NCBI GenBank assembly: GCA_001604385.1
Contig: LVBK01000016.1
Location: 88,461-152,460, forward strand
Length of the DNA stretch: 64,000 nucleotides
Direction of reading: 5' to 3'
From: Spirochaetales bacterium Spiro_09
Lineage (GTDB): Bacteria > Spirochaetota > Spirochaetia > Treponematales > Treponemataceae
Both the position numbers and the translations under genes were made by a program. Position 1 is the first letter of the stretch, and every line of letters begins with the position of its first letter. Of this stretch, positions 53,301 through 61,195 are shown one piece after another. The notes beneath the pieces are model-generated. The model did no database searches and was not told where the DNA came from. It saw only the letters and a program-made list of their open reading frames with translations.

Positions 53301-53432
53301 ATCCGGCGCATGGCGGTTGACAACGACATACCGCTGATTACCAACATCAAGATAGCAAAGCAATTTACCGACGCGCTTGAATGGTATAAAACCCGCGGCA
53401 TGGAAATAAAAAGCAGGGAAGAGTACCGGTAA
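50238..53432 (+). CDS. CarB-like protein with degenerate ATP-grasp sites
   Basis: The 1064-residue protein keeps the full CarB plan: two homologous ATP-grasp halves, an oligomerisation region, and a C-terminal MGS-type allosteric domain (ILLSTGPIADKVDF). Second-half motifs such as GSSQEYDW, MVNCNPDAVSTDF and RASRSFPF resemble eukaryotic CAD/CPS. Metal and nucleotide residues are altered in both halves. In the first, the Q285, N301 and R303 equivalents are R284, S300 and I302, and the Gly-rich loop is SESHGYETA. In the second, Q829, E841 and N843 equivalents read R, G and S (NIRF, AIGCSVR), with loop GFSSSESS. Normal carbamoyl phosphate synthesis seems unlikely. GGGGGA precedes the ATG inside carA. 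Confidence 0.85.
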   Translation: MNTNTTPKPKSVLILGSGGQRIGQSGEFDLAGLVAIRALREDGIRTILVNPSMTAVQTSEGVADATYFLPVDAPIVTQIIEKEKPDTILINLGGKTAFACARELANQGVFEKYNVRILGTRLEDAELTNQREAFLARLAEAGISAPRSVTARNREEALNAAREIGYPLTLRSESHGYETAVNACHSDEELERLCAHSFSRSLPVFIEQWLGGWKEIEFEVLRDARDNCVVTCTLENLDPLGIHTGDSFVVVPAKTLTADEMARMRADAFKAARLMSLVGEANIRFAVNPLDGDILLFEASTIVTRSTAIASKATGIQIPRVSTKLALGYLLPELENRLSGGLSATFESAFDYLALKVPRWDFSRFSSVDRHLASGMKSVGEAMAFGKTFEEVLQKAIRMTNPSVAGIACHPYRFKDLKEELRNPTDLRIFAIHSALLDGWTADRIWKYARIDRWFLESMRTIANIELELRATKGAPEKKLLLAAKQAGFSDEQIASCTASRADKIRLLRIELGIRAAVKQIDNTAGAVPTKSNCLYMTYNALVDDVQPSGRGILITGSGPYHIGSSQEYDWCCASALETMKSTGSWSIMVNCNPDAVSTDFTMADRLYFEELSLERIQDIWEAEHPEGVLLSYGGQASTDLALPLSRLRIPVLGTNPAEIVRAEDRYKFSALLDELGIKQPEWKEVLSFADAEEFARTAGYPLLVRPGFSSSESSAAIAWDEASLREALVRDLEISPLRPAILSTYVENSKEIEIDAVANKGEILVYAISEHIENAGVHSGDATVVLPAQRIYLSTAQAVKKTARRIARALEITGPFNIRFLAKSTTIQAIGCSVRASRSFPFCSKVFHLNFVDIALRAQLGADVGRVDGSRLDFDHVGVRAAQFSYSRLKGADPVAGVEMSSTGEVGCMGRGVRDAFMKAMLSTGFTVPAKRILLSTGPIADKVDFIDSAKKMMAMGYEIVASSGTARFLQNNGIPATVLAWPLEDKKPNIADAITNRDVDLIINIPKNNRETELRNDYIIRRMAVDNDIPLITNIKIAKQFTDALEWYKTRGMEIKSREEYR

Positions 53433-53488
53433 CAGATCGAGTGAGGGGGTGCTGGCATGAACGGGCCCCTTCACGCTATATTCATACC

Positions 53489-54886
53489 ATGATCACGCGC
53501 ACACGTTTCGGGCCTGCCTCATTTTACCGCAGAGCCCTGTCCCTTGCCATTCCCGTCATGCTTCAGCTTCTTCTGCAGAACCTGGTGTCCCTGATAGACA
53601 ATTTCATGGTCGCAGGCCTGGGCAACATCAAGATGAGCGGCGTCAATGTGGCAAACCAGCTTATCTTCGTTCTCTTTGTCGCTCTCATGACCCTGATGTC
53701 GGCGGGCGGCATCTTTATGTCCCAGTTCAACGGCACGAAGAACGCCGAGGGAATGCAGCAGGCATTCCGTTTCAAGCTGTTCACCTCTCTGACCCTGGTT
53801 GGGATTGCGGGCGTTCTGGTTCTCTTCATTCCGGAGCATTTGCTCGGCATCCTGGTGAACACAAACCGGGAACGCGACCCGATTATCGCCGAGGGCCGGT
53901 CGTATATCTCGCTGATTGTCTGGACCTTCGTACCGCTCGCCATCTCGCATTCCATCGGATCGTCCCTGCGTGAAATCGGCAGGGTGAAACCGCCCCTGGT
54001 CATTACCGTTGCGGCTACGCTGGTAAACACCTTTTTCAACTGGGTACTCATATATGGCAATTTGGGAGCCCCCCGCATGGAAGTGAAGGGCGCGGCGATT
54101 GCAACCATCATAGCCCGGTCGGTGGAAATGATTATCTTTCTGGTCTACATCAGGCAGGCAAAACCGCTCTTTTTCGTACAGCTTCGCCGCCTCTTTGCGG
54201 TAAACTTTTCCCTGTTTGTACGGATTCTGTCAAAATCGGGCTTTATTTTTCTCTCGGAAATGACCTGGGTCATGACCGAAACCATCATGACCGCGGTCTA
54301 CAACGGAAGGGGCGGCTCGGAGATTATTTCCGGCATGGCCGCGGGCTGGGCCATCGCCAACCTCTTTTTCCTGGTCTTCAACGGCATACATACCTCGATC
54401 GGGGTCATCGTCGGCGGAACGCTTGGCAGGAACGACCTGGATACGGCCCAGACCGAGGCCCGGTGGCTGAAAACAGGCTCTTTCTTCCTCGGCGCGACCG
54501 TCGCCACCCTTCAGGCGCTGTCCATCATGCTTATCCCGATTGTCTTCGGCAATCTGACGGAGGACGCCCGCGCGGTAACCCGGCATATGATTCTGGTCAT
54601 TGCCTGCTATATGCCGGTCTGGACCTACTTGAATGCCCAGTTTGCAAACGCGCGGGCCGGGGGAGATGCCATCATGGGGGTATGGGTTGATGTCACGGTA
54701 AACCTGTTTCTCTTCCTGCCGGCGCTCTTTCTGCTCGCAGCCCTGACCGATCTGGGACCCATCACCATCTTTGCCATTATCAAGACGACCGATATCGTCA
54801 AGGTGCTTATAGCGAGCTGGCAGCTGCGTACCGGCCGGTGGATACGCAACCTGACCCATGAACATGAGCCGGAGGCAATAGCATGA
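53489..54886 (+). CDS. MATE-family efflux transporter
   Basis: The 465-residue protein has about 12 helices and MATE features (SLAIPVMLQLLLQNLVSLID at the N-terminus, split here; WVLIYGNLGAPRMEVKGAAIAT mid-protein). It would export cationic compounds or a metabolite using Na+ or H+. The ATG at 53489 has TATATT six bases upstream and no Shine-Dalgarno sequence. Its stop codon overlaps the arginase start (ATGA), so the two are translationally coupled and may share a substrate pathway. Confidence 0.88.
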   Translation: MITRTRFGPASFYRRALSLAIPVMLQLLLQNLVSLIDNFMVAGLGNIKMSGVNVANQLIFVLFVALMTLMSAGGIFMSQFNGTKNAEGMQQAFRFKLFTSLTLVGIAGVLVLFIPEHLLGILVNTNRERDPIIAEGRSYISLIVWTFVPLAISHSIGSSLREIGRVKPPLVITVAATLVNTFFNWVLIYGNLGAPRMEVKGAAIATIIARSVEMIIFLVYIRQAKPLFFVQLRRLFAVNFSLFVRILSKSGFIFLSEMTWVMTETIMTAVYNGRGGSEIISGMAAGWAIANLFFLVFNGIHTSIGVIVGGTLGRNDLDTAQTEARWLKTGSFFLGATVATLQALSIMLIPIVFGNLTEDARAVTRHMILVIACYMPVWTYLNAQFANARAGGDAIMGVWVDVTVNLFLFLPALFLLAALTDLGPITIFAIIKTTDIVKVLIASWQLRTGRWIRNLTHEHEPEAIA

Positions 54887-55803
54887 AAGTACATATCATC
54901 GAGATGCCGCTTGACTATGGAGCAAGCCGCCGGGGCTCGGACATGGGCCCTTCAGCCATACGGCTTGCCGGACTCCGCGAAAAACTGGCCTCGCTCGGCA
55001 TTGAATCGGACGATCTGTATCCGCCGATTCCCATCGCCCCCCAGGAATATCTCGACCCGAAAATGGAATGGGAAATACGCAATGCCAAGCATCTGCGGCC
55101 CATCATCGAGGCTTGCGGAAAACTCGCCTCGCAGGTTGACCAGTCAATCCGGAAGGGAGAATTTCCCCTGACCCTTGGAGGGGACCATTCAATCGCGCTT
55201 GGCTCGGTTGCGGGAGCCTCGGCAGCCCACAGTGCGGCCGGAAACCGGTTCGGGGTTCTTTGGATCGACGCACACGGCGACTTCAATACCACGCAGACCT
55301 CGCCCAGCGGCAATATTCACGGGATGATCCTTGCCGCCTCGGCCGGTTTCGGGCTTCCAGAACTGATCGATTTTTACAAACCGGCGCGAAAGGTCGATCC
55401 CGCGCACATTTGCTATATCGGGGTGCGCGACCTTGACCCAAAGGAACGGCTTTTGATGAAAGAGGCGGGCTTGAAGGTTATTACCATGAGCGACATAGAG
55501 CGCATGGGCATAGCAGAAGTCGCGACCGAGGTCACCGCGTTTTTCCGCGAGCGCGTCGACGCGATTCACGTCAGCTTCGATATCGACGCAATGGACCCCG
55601 GTTTCGCTCCGGGGGTCGGCATACCCGTTCCCGGAGGCTTAACCTCGCGTGAAGCCCTGTATCTGATGGAAGAAATCGGCTCGAGCGGCCTGGTAGCCTC
55701 TGCAGATATGGTCGAGGTAAACCCGGTGCACGATGTGCGCAACACTACGGCACAGATGGCAGTCAGCCTGATCGGCAGGCTGCTTGGCGAAACGATTTAT
55801 TGA
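54883..55803 (+). CDS. rocF: Arginase
   Basis: The 306-residue enzyme has the Mn-binding motifs GGDHS, DAHGDFNT and SFDIDAMDP and the substrate-binding segment EVNPVHD. It hydrolyses arginine to ornithine and urea. Agmatinase is less likely because of SPSGNIHG near residue 140, as in arginases. The overlap with the MATE gene makes an export-coupled arginine breakdown unit plausible. It stands four genes after argA. Confidence 0.9.
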   Translation: MKVHIIEMPLDYGASRRGSDMGPSAIRLAGLREKLASLGIESDDLYPPIPIAPQEYLDPKMEWEIRNAKHLRPIIEACGKLASQVDQSIRKGEFPLTLGGDHSIALGSVAGASAAHSAAGNRFGVLWIDAHGDFNTTQTSPSGNIHGMILAASAGFGLPELIDFYKPARKVDPAHICYIGVRDLDPKERLLMKEAGLKVITMSDIERMGIAEVATEVTAFFRERVDAIHVSFDIDAMDPGFAPGVGIPVPGGLTSREALYLMEEIGSSGLVASADMVEVNPVHDVRNTTAQMAVSLIGRLLGETIY

Positions 55804-55964
55804 ACGGGCTTTCCGCAACCGCTGCATCCCGCACAGCCCGAAGAGCTGACAGAACTGTCCGACGAGCTGCAACACGACGAACCGGAACGCAGATTTTTTA
55901 CATACCTGTAGAGGGCAAAGCCCGCGGCGGCAATAACCAGCGCGAGCGCAATAACGGTCGACAT
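55797..55964 (-). CDS. FeoB-associated Cys-rich small membrane protein
   Basis: The 55-residue protein has one helix (STVIALALVIAAAGFALY) and a Ser/Cys-rich tail with CC, CAGCSGCG. This is the pattern of the FeoB-associated Cys-rich membrane family. GGAGG precedes the ATG at 55964. A longer frame to 56132 is rejected. Its last bases overlap the arginase stop codon on the other strand. No feoA or feoB gene is in the window. Confidence 0.75.
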   Translation of the reverse strand: MSTVIALALVIAAAGFALYRYVKNLRSGSSCCSSSDSSVSSSGCAGCSGCGKPVQ

Positions 55965-56027
55965 ATCGTATCCTCCGGCGGAATCCGCCACAGCAAGTAC
56001 TACACAACATTCGGAGCAGACGGAATA

Positions 56028-56065
56028 CAAGCCGGATTCCCATTGGGGGACAAGAATCCGGCTTG
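56028..56065. repeat. 12-bp inverted repeat with 14-base loop
   Basis: CAAGCCGGATTC is repeated as GAATCCGGCTTG. No T run lies on either side. It is between the LacI gene and the small Cys-rich gene, so it could be a factor-dependent terminator or an operator of the small gene. Confidence 0.5.
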
Positions 56066-56160
56066 CGCTCCGCTTCCGATTACCAACTACCAGAAGTTTA
56101 ACCAATATAACAAAGTAAGTCAAGCATAACAAAATACAATAGCTGCACCATCATGGCCGT

Positions 56161-57150
56161 TCATCGCTCAATAATATCAACATCGTACACTCGAACGCAC
56201 TGCCCCGGATCTTTCCCCGCGAGCACATCAAAGAGAATCTGCGCCGCGCCCACGCCTATGTCCATAAGCGGCTGACGCGCGGTCGTTACCCGAACGCCCA
56301 GATAATCAAGATAGCGGTGGTCATCGAACGAACAAAACCCAAGGCCATCCGCCGTACCCCGTACCTCGCGGACCGTATCCAGGCAATCAAGGAAAAAGTC
56401 CCCGCCGGCCGCAATATAGAGGGCGTCACAGTCAGGGTGGCCACGCAAAAGGGTTCGCATCGCCGCGCAGGTATCCTCCTTGCGGTATGACGAGGAAGCA
56501 ACCACCTCCCAGACAAGACCGGCTTCGGCAAGCGCGTTCCGGTATCCGGCAATTCTGTCCCGCACATAGCCGCAGTCCGCCGGTCCGGTCATGCAGGCAA
56601 TGCGCGTGTACCCCCGTTTCAGCAAATGCCGCACCAGCATCAGGCTGCCTTTTGCATTGTCGACATCGACCGCGTAGGTGTTGCCATCTCCTGCCTGCCC
56701 GATAAACACAAACGGGATTCCGGCAGTTTCAAGCCGGGTAAACACGTCCGGATACAAATGCTCCGGGCCCAGGATAAGGCCGTCAACCGTCCGCCGCTTG
56801 AGCGTCCCGTCAATCAGGTCGCTTGCACTGCTTCCGGCCTGGGGCGAAAGAACCAGCAGGGTGTAGGACCGGGAAGCGGCATAATCGGAAATACTGCTGA
56901 TAATTGCCGACCAGTAGGCGCCGGTCAGGGAATACCCCGCCCGTGTCGGCAGCACCAGGGCAATTGAACCGGCACGCTGCGACGCGAGGGCCCGCGCGGA
57001 AGCGGTCGGCTCATAGTCAAGTCGTTTGACAATCGACAGAATCTCCTGTCGTTTTTCCTCGCTAACGCCCCGTTGCCCGTTCAGTGCCTTGGACACCGTA
57101 CTCTTGGCAACCCCGGCAAGCGCGGCAATTTCATTAATTGTTGGTTTCAT
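56161..57150 (-). CDS. LacI-family transcriptional repressor
   Basis: The 329-residue protein has a LacI helix-turn-helix at the start (TINEIAALAGVAKSTVSKAL), the hinge helix region and a periplasmic-binding-like effector domain. The ATG at 57150 begins the helix-turn-helix. A longer frame to 57525 is rejected. TATGAT lies nine bases upstream, giving a near-leaderless mRNA. It is the only LacI-type protein in the window and a candidate, not proven, for the palindrome at 37453. Confidence 0.92.
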   Translation of the reverse strand: MKPTINEIAALAGVAKSTVSKALNGQRGVSEEKRQEILSIVKRLDYEPTASARALASQRAGSIALVLPTRAGYSLTGAYWSAIISSISDYAASRSYTLLVLSPQAGSSASDLIDGTLKRRTVDGLILGPEHLYPDVFTRLETAGIPFVFIGQAGDGNTYAVDVDNAKGSLMLVRHLLKRGYTRIACMTGPADCGYVRDRIAGYRNALAEAGLVWEVVASSSYRKEDTCAAMRTLLRGHPDCDALYIAAGGDFFLDCLDTVREVRGTADGLGFCSFDDHRYLDYLGVRVTTARQPLMDIGVGAAQILFDVLAGKDPGQCVRVYDVDIIER

Positions 57151-57333
57151 TATGCGTTCATCATACACCCGCTCGCAGTTGTTCTCAATATTTTGGAGTT
57201 TTTTGTCATTTTGAGGCAGAAAGGGCCACGAACCGCGCCCGATCGAAGGGCGGAGCCACCGCCAAGAACGTCGCAGCAGGGGAGGCCGCTCCATCCTGTT
57301 GCCGCTTGCCCTTTTTTGGTGCATAGTCAATCC

Positions 57334-58464
57334 ATGGAAGAAAGCCGCGAGTATTTGGGCACCCAGCTGATAACCTACCTCGGCAACAAGCGAGCCCTCC
57401 TTCCCCTTATCGAAAAGGCAGTCCTGTCCGTTAAACACCGCATGGGACTGAAACCCGATGCGAAGCTGACAAGTTTCGACGTATTTTCGGGCTCGGGCAT
57501 TGTCGCCCGCTTCCTGAAGAAACACTCTTCACTCGTTATCGCGAACGACCTGGAGGAATATTCCCGGGTTATCAATTCCTGCTATCTCGCAAATCCCGAC
57601 GAGTCGCTGTGCGCGGAAATTCACGCCGCACACGAGGAGCTGTGCCGAAAGCTGGAAAGAGAGCCCTTGCGCGACGGCCTCATCAGCCGGCTTTACGCCC
57701 CGAAAGACAGCCACAACATCGGCGACGGCGAGCGGGCCTTTTACACAAGCCGAAACGCGCGGTATCTCGACACCGCCCGACAGCTCATCGGCGGCCTTCC
57801 GGAGCAGGTACAAGCCTTCCTGTTGGCACCCCTCCTCTCGGAAGCCTCCGTACACGCAAACACCTCCGGCGTATTCAAGGGTTTTTACAAAAACAAGATT
57901 ACCGGTCGGGCGCAATTCGGCGGGCACAATCGGGATGCCCTGTCCCGCATAACCGGCGACATTTCGCTGCCCCATCCGGTTTTCAGCCGGTTCGCCTCGG
58001 GGTCGCTTGTATTGAAAGGCGACGCGAATACCGTCTGCGCCTCCGCCCCGGAGGTCGATCTTGCCTACCTCGATCCGCCCTACAACCAGCATCCCTATGG
58101 ATCGAACTACTTTATGCTCAATCTTTTGTGCGCCTATGCCGAACCGGACCGCATATCGCCGGTGTCCGGCATACCGGCAGACTGGCAACGGTCACGGTAT
58201 AACAGACGAAGGGAAGCGGAAAGCGCGCTTGTCGAGCTGATATGTGCTATCAAAGCGCGGTTCGTGCTTGTGTCGTTTAACTCAGAGGGATTCATTCCCT
58301 GCGAACGCATGCTGAGCCTGTTGCGCGCGCAGGGACAGGTCTCCATGCTCGAAACGCCCTACAATGCATTCCGCGGAAGCCGCAATCTGTCAAAACGGGC
58401 CACGCACGTTCGCGAGTACCTCTTTATTCTCGAGAAAGGCCAATTTTCAGGCACAGGTCGCTGA
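57334..58464 (+). CDS. D12-class adenine-specific DNA methylase
   Basis: The 376-residue protein has FDVFSGSGIVARF (AdoMet-binding motif I) and DLAYLDPPYNQHPYG (catalytic DPPY motif IV), which fit the D12 Dam-like class. No restriction gene is next to it, so it may be a stand-alone methylase. The ATG at 57334 has CATAGT six bases upstream and no Shine-Dalgarno sequence. Its 3-prime end overlaps the nth gene by 41 bases on the opposite strand. Confidence 0.87.
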   Translation: MEESREYLGTQLITYLGNKRALLPLIEKAVLSVKHRMGLKPDAKLTSFDVFSGSGIVARFLKKHSSLVIANDLEEYSRVINSCYLANPDESLCAEIHAAHEELCRKLEREPLRDGLISRLYAPKDSHNIGDGERAFYTSRNARYLDTARQLIGGLPEQVQAFLLAPLLSEASVHANTSGVFKGFYKNKITGRAQFGGHNRDALSRITGDISLPHPVFSRFASGSLVLKGDANTVCASAPEVDLAYLDPPYNQHPYGSNYFMLNLLCAYAEPDRISPVSGIPADWQRSRYNRRREAESALVELICAIKARFVLVSFNSEGFIPCERMLSLLRAQGQVSMLETPYNAFRGSRNLSKRATHVREYLFILEKGQFSGTGR

Positions 58465-59068
58465 TACAACAGATATCGCACTTGGGTTTCCGTGCGACGC
58501 ACACATACCGGCCGTGCAATAACAGCCAGTGATGCGCATCCCGCGCGTAAACAGACGGAATAATCCCCATCAAGTCCTCTTCTACCGCACGCGGTGTACT
58601 TCCGTCGCTCAAGCCGGTTCGGGGAGCAAGACGCAGAAGGTGCGTGTCGACCGGCATAACCGGCTGTGAATACACCACATTCAGGATTACATTGGCGGTC
58701 TTTCTGCCCACGCCGGGGAGGCTCTCAAGCTCCTCGCGCGTAGAGGGAACCGCTCCGCCGAACCGGTCTATCAAGATCGAACTCATAGCCATAATATGTC
58801 GCGCCTTGGTTGGGTAGAGATTTACCGACCTGATATGCTCCTTTAATCCTTCCTCGCCCAACGCAAGCATGGCCTCCGGGCTCGTCACCTTCCTGAAGAG
58901 TTCCGCCGTCGCGCGGTTGACGCCCCGATCGGTCATTTGCGCCGACAGCATAACGGCAACAAGAAGGGTATAGTCATTTACGCTGTGGAGCTCCGTTTTC
59001 GGCTCCGGATTCGCCTCTTTGAGACGCCTGAAAATTTCTTCAATAGTGTCGCGTGCAAGCAATGTCAT
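58424..59068 (-). CDS. nth: Endonuclease III
   Basis: The 214-residue DNA glycosylase/AP lyase removes oxidised pyrimidines. The catalytic Lys is in LPGVGRKTANV and the Asp in PVDTHLLRL. The C-terminal [4Fe-4S] Cys pattern is C-x6-C-x2-C-x5-C (CVARKPKCDICC to SDLC). The ATG at 59068 is chosen over a TTG three codons upstream. Its 3-prime end overlaps the methylase gene. Confidence 0.94.
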   Translation of the reverse strand: MTLLARDTIEEIFRRLKEANPEPKTELHSVNDYTLLVAVMLSAQMTDRGVNRATAELFRKVTSPEAMLALGEEGLKEHIRSVNLYPTKARHIMAMSSILIDRFGGAVPSTREELESLPGVGRKTANVILNVVYSQPVMPVDTHLLRLAPRTGLSDGSTPRAVEEDLMGIIPSVYARDAHHWLLLHGRYVCVARKPKCDICCISDLCLKIGLSRE

Positions 59069-59124
59069 GGTTCCCAAATACTACTGCCACAGACATTCAT
59101 CAGGCAAGCTGCTATACTGCGATC

Positions 59125-61047
59125 ATGAATCTTCTTTCTGTCAGCAAGCTTTCTCGCTCCGGTCGCGAACGGCCGCTCTTCCAGAATATCAGTTTCGGCC
59201 TCGACGAAGGACAAAAAGCCGCGCTAATCGGTAAAAACGGATGCGGGAAAAGCACCCTGCTGTCCTGTATCGCGGGGACACTCGAAAGTGACGGTGGTAC
59301 GGTCATTGTCAACAAGAGTGCCGGACTGTCATGGCTTCCGCAGCAACCGGTCTACCGGCCGGAACACAGCATCCGCGAGCATATTTTTGCGCATGAAAGC
59401 CCGAAACTTTCCATCATTCGCGAGTACGAAACGCTCTGCGATGATATTGCGCACACGACCGGAGCCATTGCGACCACACTGACCGAACGGCTCGATCGCG
59501 TAACTGCCGAAATGGAAAGCCGGGATTTATGGAACTATGAAAACCAGATTCGCTCGATACTGACCACACTGGGAATTACCAGTCTTGACGCACAAATGGG
59601 AACCCTGTCAGGGGGCATGGCAAAAAAAGTGGCGCTCGCCCAGGTGCTCATCGAAGACACCAAACTCATCCTTCTTGACGAACCGACCAACCATCTCGAT
59701 ATCGAAACAATCGCATGGCTCGAAGAATATCTGAAGGAAACCGACCGAAGCGTCCTCATGGTTACCCACGACCGCTATTTTCTGGATGCGGTGTGCGATT
59801 CCATTTACGAGCTGGAATATGGAAATCTGACGCTGTACGAGGGTAACTTTTCCAAATATCTGGAGAAGAAGGCCCTTGAGGCAGAGATTGCCGCGAACAC
59901 TGACAGCCGTATCGAGTCAGTTCTCCGCACAGAGCGGGAGTGGCTTCTGCGGGGGCCCAAGGCCCGCGGGACCAAAGCCCGTGCCCGCATCGATTCAATT
60001 CACGGCATGATGGAAAACCTGAAACTTTCAAAAGAACAGCTCGCATCGAATAAAACCTGGGAATTTTCGGTAAGCGGCCGCCGTCTGGGCGGCAAAATTC
60101 TTGAAGCTGAACAGGTATGGAAAACCTGGAGCGGTTCGGACACGCCGGTCATACGCGATTTCAGTTATACCTTCAAGAAGGGTGAACGCATCGGCATCTT
60201 CGGGGGCAACGGTTCAGGAAAAACGACCCTGCTCAATCTCTTGTGCGGCGCGCTGGACTGTGACAAGGGTATCATTTCGAAGGGGGAAAACACCGTCTTT
60301 GCGTACTACCGGCAAAACCCCGTCATCGGAGACACAAGCCTGACAGTTCTGGACTATATCCGCGAAGAAGCCGAATACGTGGACACGGCAGACGGGGGCA
60401 GGATAGCCGCGTCCCAATTCCTGGAACAATTCGGGTTTTCGGGGAAGATGCAATACTCGCCGGTAACCGCCCTTTCGGGCGGTGAACGCAAAAGGCTCTA
60501 TCTGGTACGCCTTCTGGTTTCAAATCCGAATTTTCTGGTGCTGGATGAACCGACGAATGATTTTGACATCTATACAATGAGCGTGCTCGAGTCCTTCCTG
60601 GAAGCTTTTCAGGGCTGCCTTCTGGTAGTCTCGCATGACCGGTACTTTATGGACCGGGTTGCCGACACGTTACTGGTACTCGAGGGGGACGGTTCAATCA
60701 GCGGCTTTACGGGCAGCTGCTCCGAATATCTTGCCTCACAGAAAGACCGTGAAGAGGCCCTCCCCCCGCAAATCGCCAGCCCGCCCCGAAACGAAACAAA
60801 ACGACAGGCGACTACACCTGCCGAAGTAAAAAAAACCAGGAGAACATTTAAGGAAGAACGCGAATTTGAAGGTATCGAGGCCGAAATCGCCACACTGGAG
60901 AACAGGAAATCGGAGCTCGAGACGCTCATGTCGGCGGGTGGCGTCGACCATACCCAGCTGCGCGCTCTTGCGGCCGAATTTGAACAGATAGCGGAAACCC
61001 TGGAAAGCCGCTATGCGCGATGGGAATATCTGGCGGCTCTCGACTGA
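59125..61047 (+). CDS. ABC-F ATPase (Uup-like)
   Basis: The 640-residue soluble protein has two ABC domains (Walker A GKNGCGKST and GGNGSGKTT; signatures LSGGMAKK and LSGGERKR; Walker B LILLDEPTNHLD and LVLDEPTNDFD) joined by a long linker, and a C-terminal coiled coil (about residues 580-640). This is the Uup type, which acts on ribosomes or DNA repair intermediates. It has no membrane domain. The ATG at 59125 has TATACT six bases upstream and no Shine-Dalgarno sequence. Confidence 0.92.
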   Translation: MNLLSVSKLSRSGRERPLFQNISFGLDEGQKAALIGKNGCGKSTLLSCIAGTLESDGGTVIVNKSAGLSWLPQQPVYRPEHSIREHIFAHESPKLSIIREYETLCDDIAHTTGAIATTLTERLDRVTAEMESRDLWNYENQIRSILTTLGITSLDAQMGTLSGGMAKKVALAQVLIEDTKLILLDEPTNHLDIETIAWLEEYLKETDRSVLMVTHDRYFLDAVCDSIYELEYGNLTLYEGNFSKYLEKKALEAEIAANTDSRIESVLRTEREWLLRGPKARGTKARARIDSIHGMMENLKLSKEQLASNKTWEFSVSGRRLGGKILEAEQVWKTWSGSDTPVIRDFSYTFKKGERIGIFGGNGSGKTTLLNLLCGALDCDKGIISKGENTVFAYYRQNPVIGDTSLTVLDYIREEAEYVDTADGGRIAASQFLEQFGFSGKMQYSPVTALSGGERKRLYLVRLLVSNPNFLVLDEPTNDFDIYTMSVLESFLEAFQGCLLVVSHDRYFMDRVADTLLVLEGDGSISGFTGSCSEYLASQKDREEALPPQIASPPRNETKRQATTPAEVKKTRRTFKEEREFEGIEAEIATLENRKSELETLMSAGGVDHTQLRALAAEFEQIAETLESRYARWEYLAALD

Positions 61048-61071
61048 GTATCCTTTTTTTCATGCATATAT

Positions 61072-61100
61072 TTGAAAACCCGTCACCGGCCATATACACT
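61072..61100 (+). promoter_or_regulatory. Promoter of the six-TM chemoreceptor
   Basis: TTGAAA at 61072-61077 and TACACT at 61095-61100 are 17 bases apart. The leader of about 89 bases holds a CCCCG/CGGGG stem near the ribosome-binding site (61160-61181). Confidence 0.6.
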
Positions 61101-61195
61101 TGTAGCAAGAAGGCTTAGTGAAAAACAGCTTCATGATGCCGAACAGTTTGTAAAGTCACCCCGGAACGTAACATACGGGGATCCAAGGAATGTAC

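Noticed and set aside
49142..53432. carAB as a pseudogene pair
   Set aside because: No frameshift or internal stop in nearly 4.2 kb, and strong motif retention outside the active sites, argue for a maintained function.
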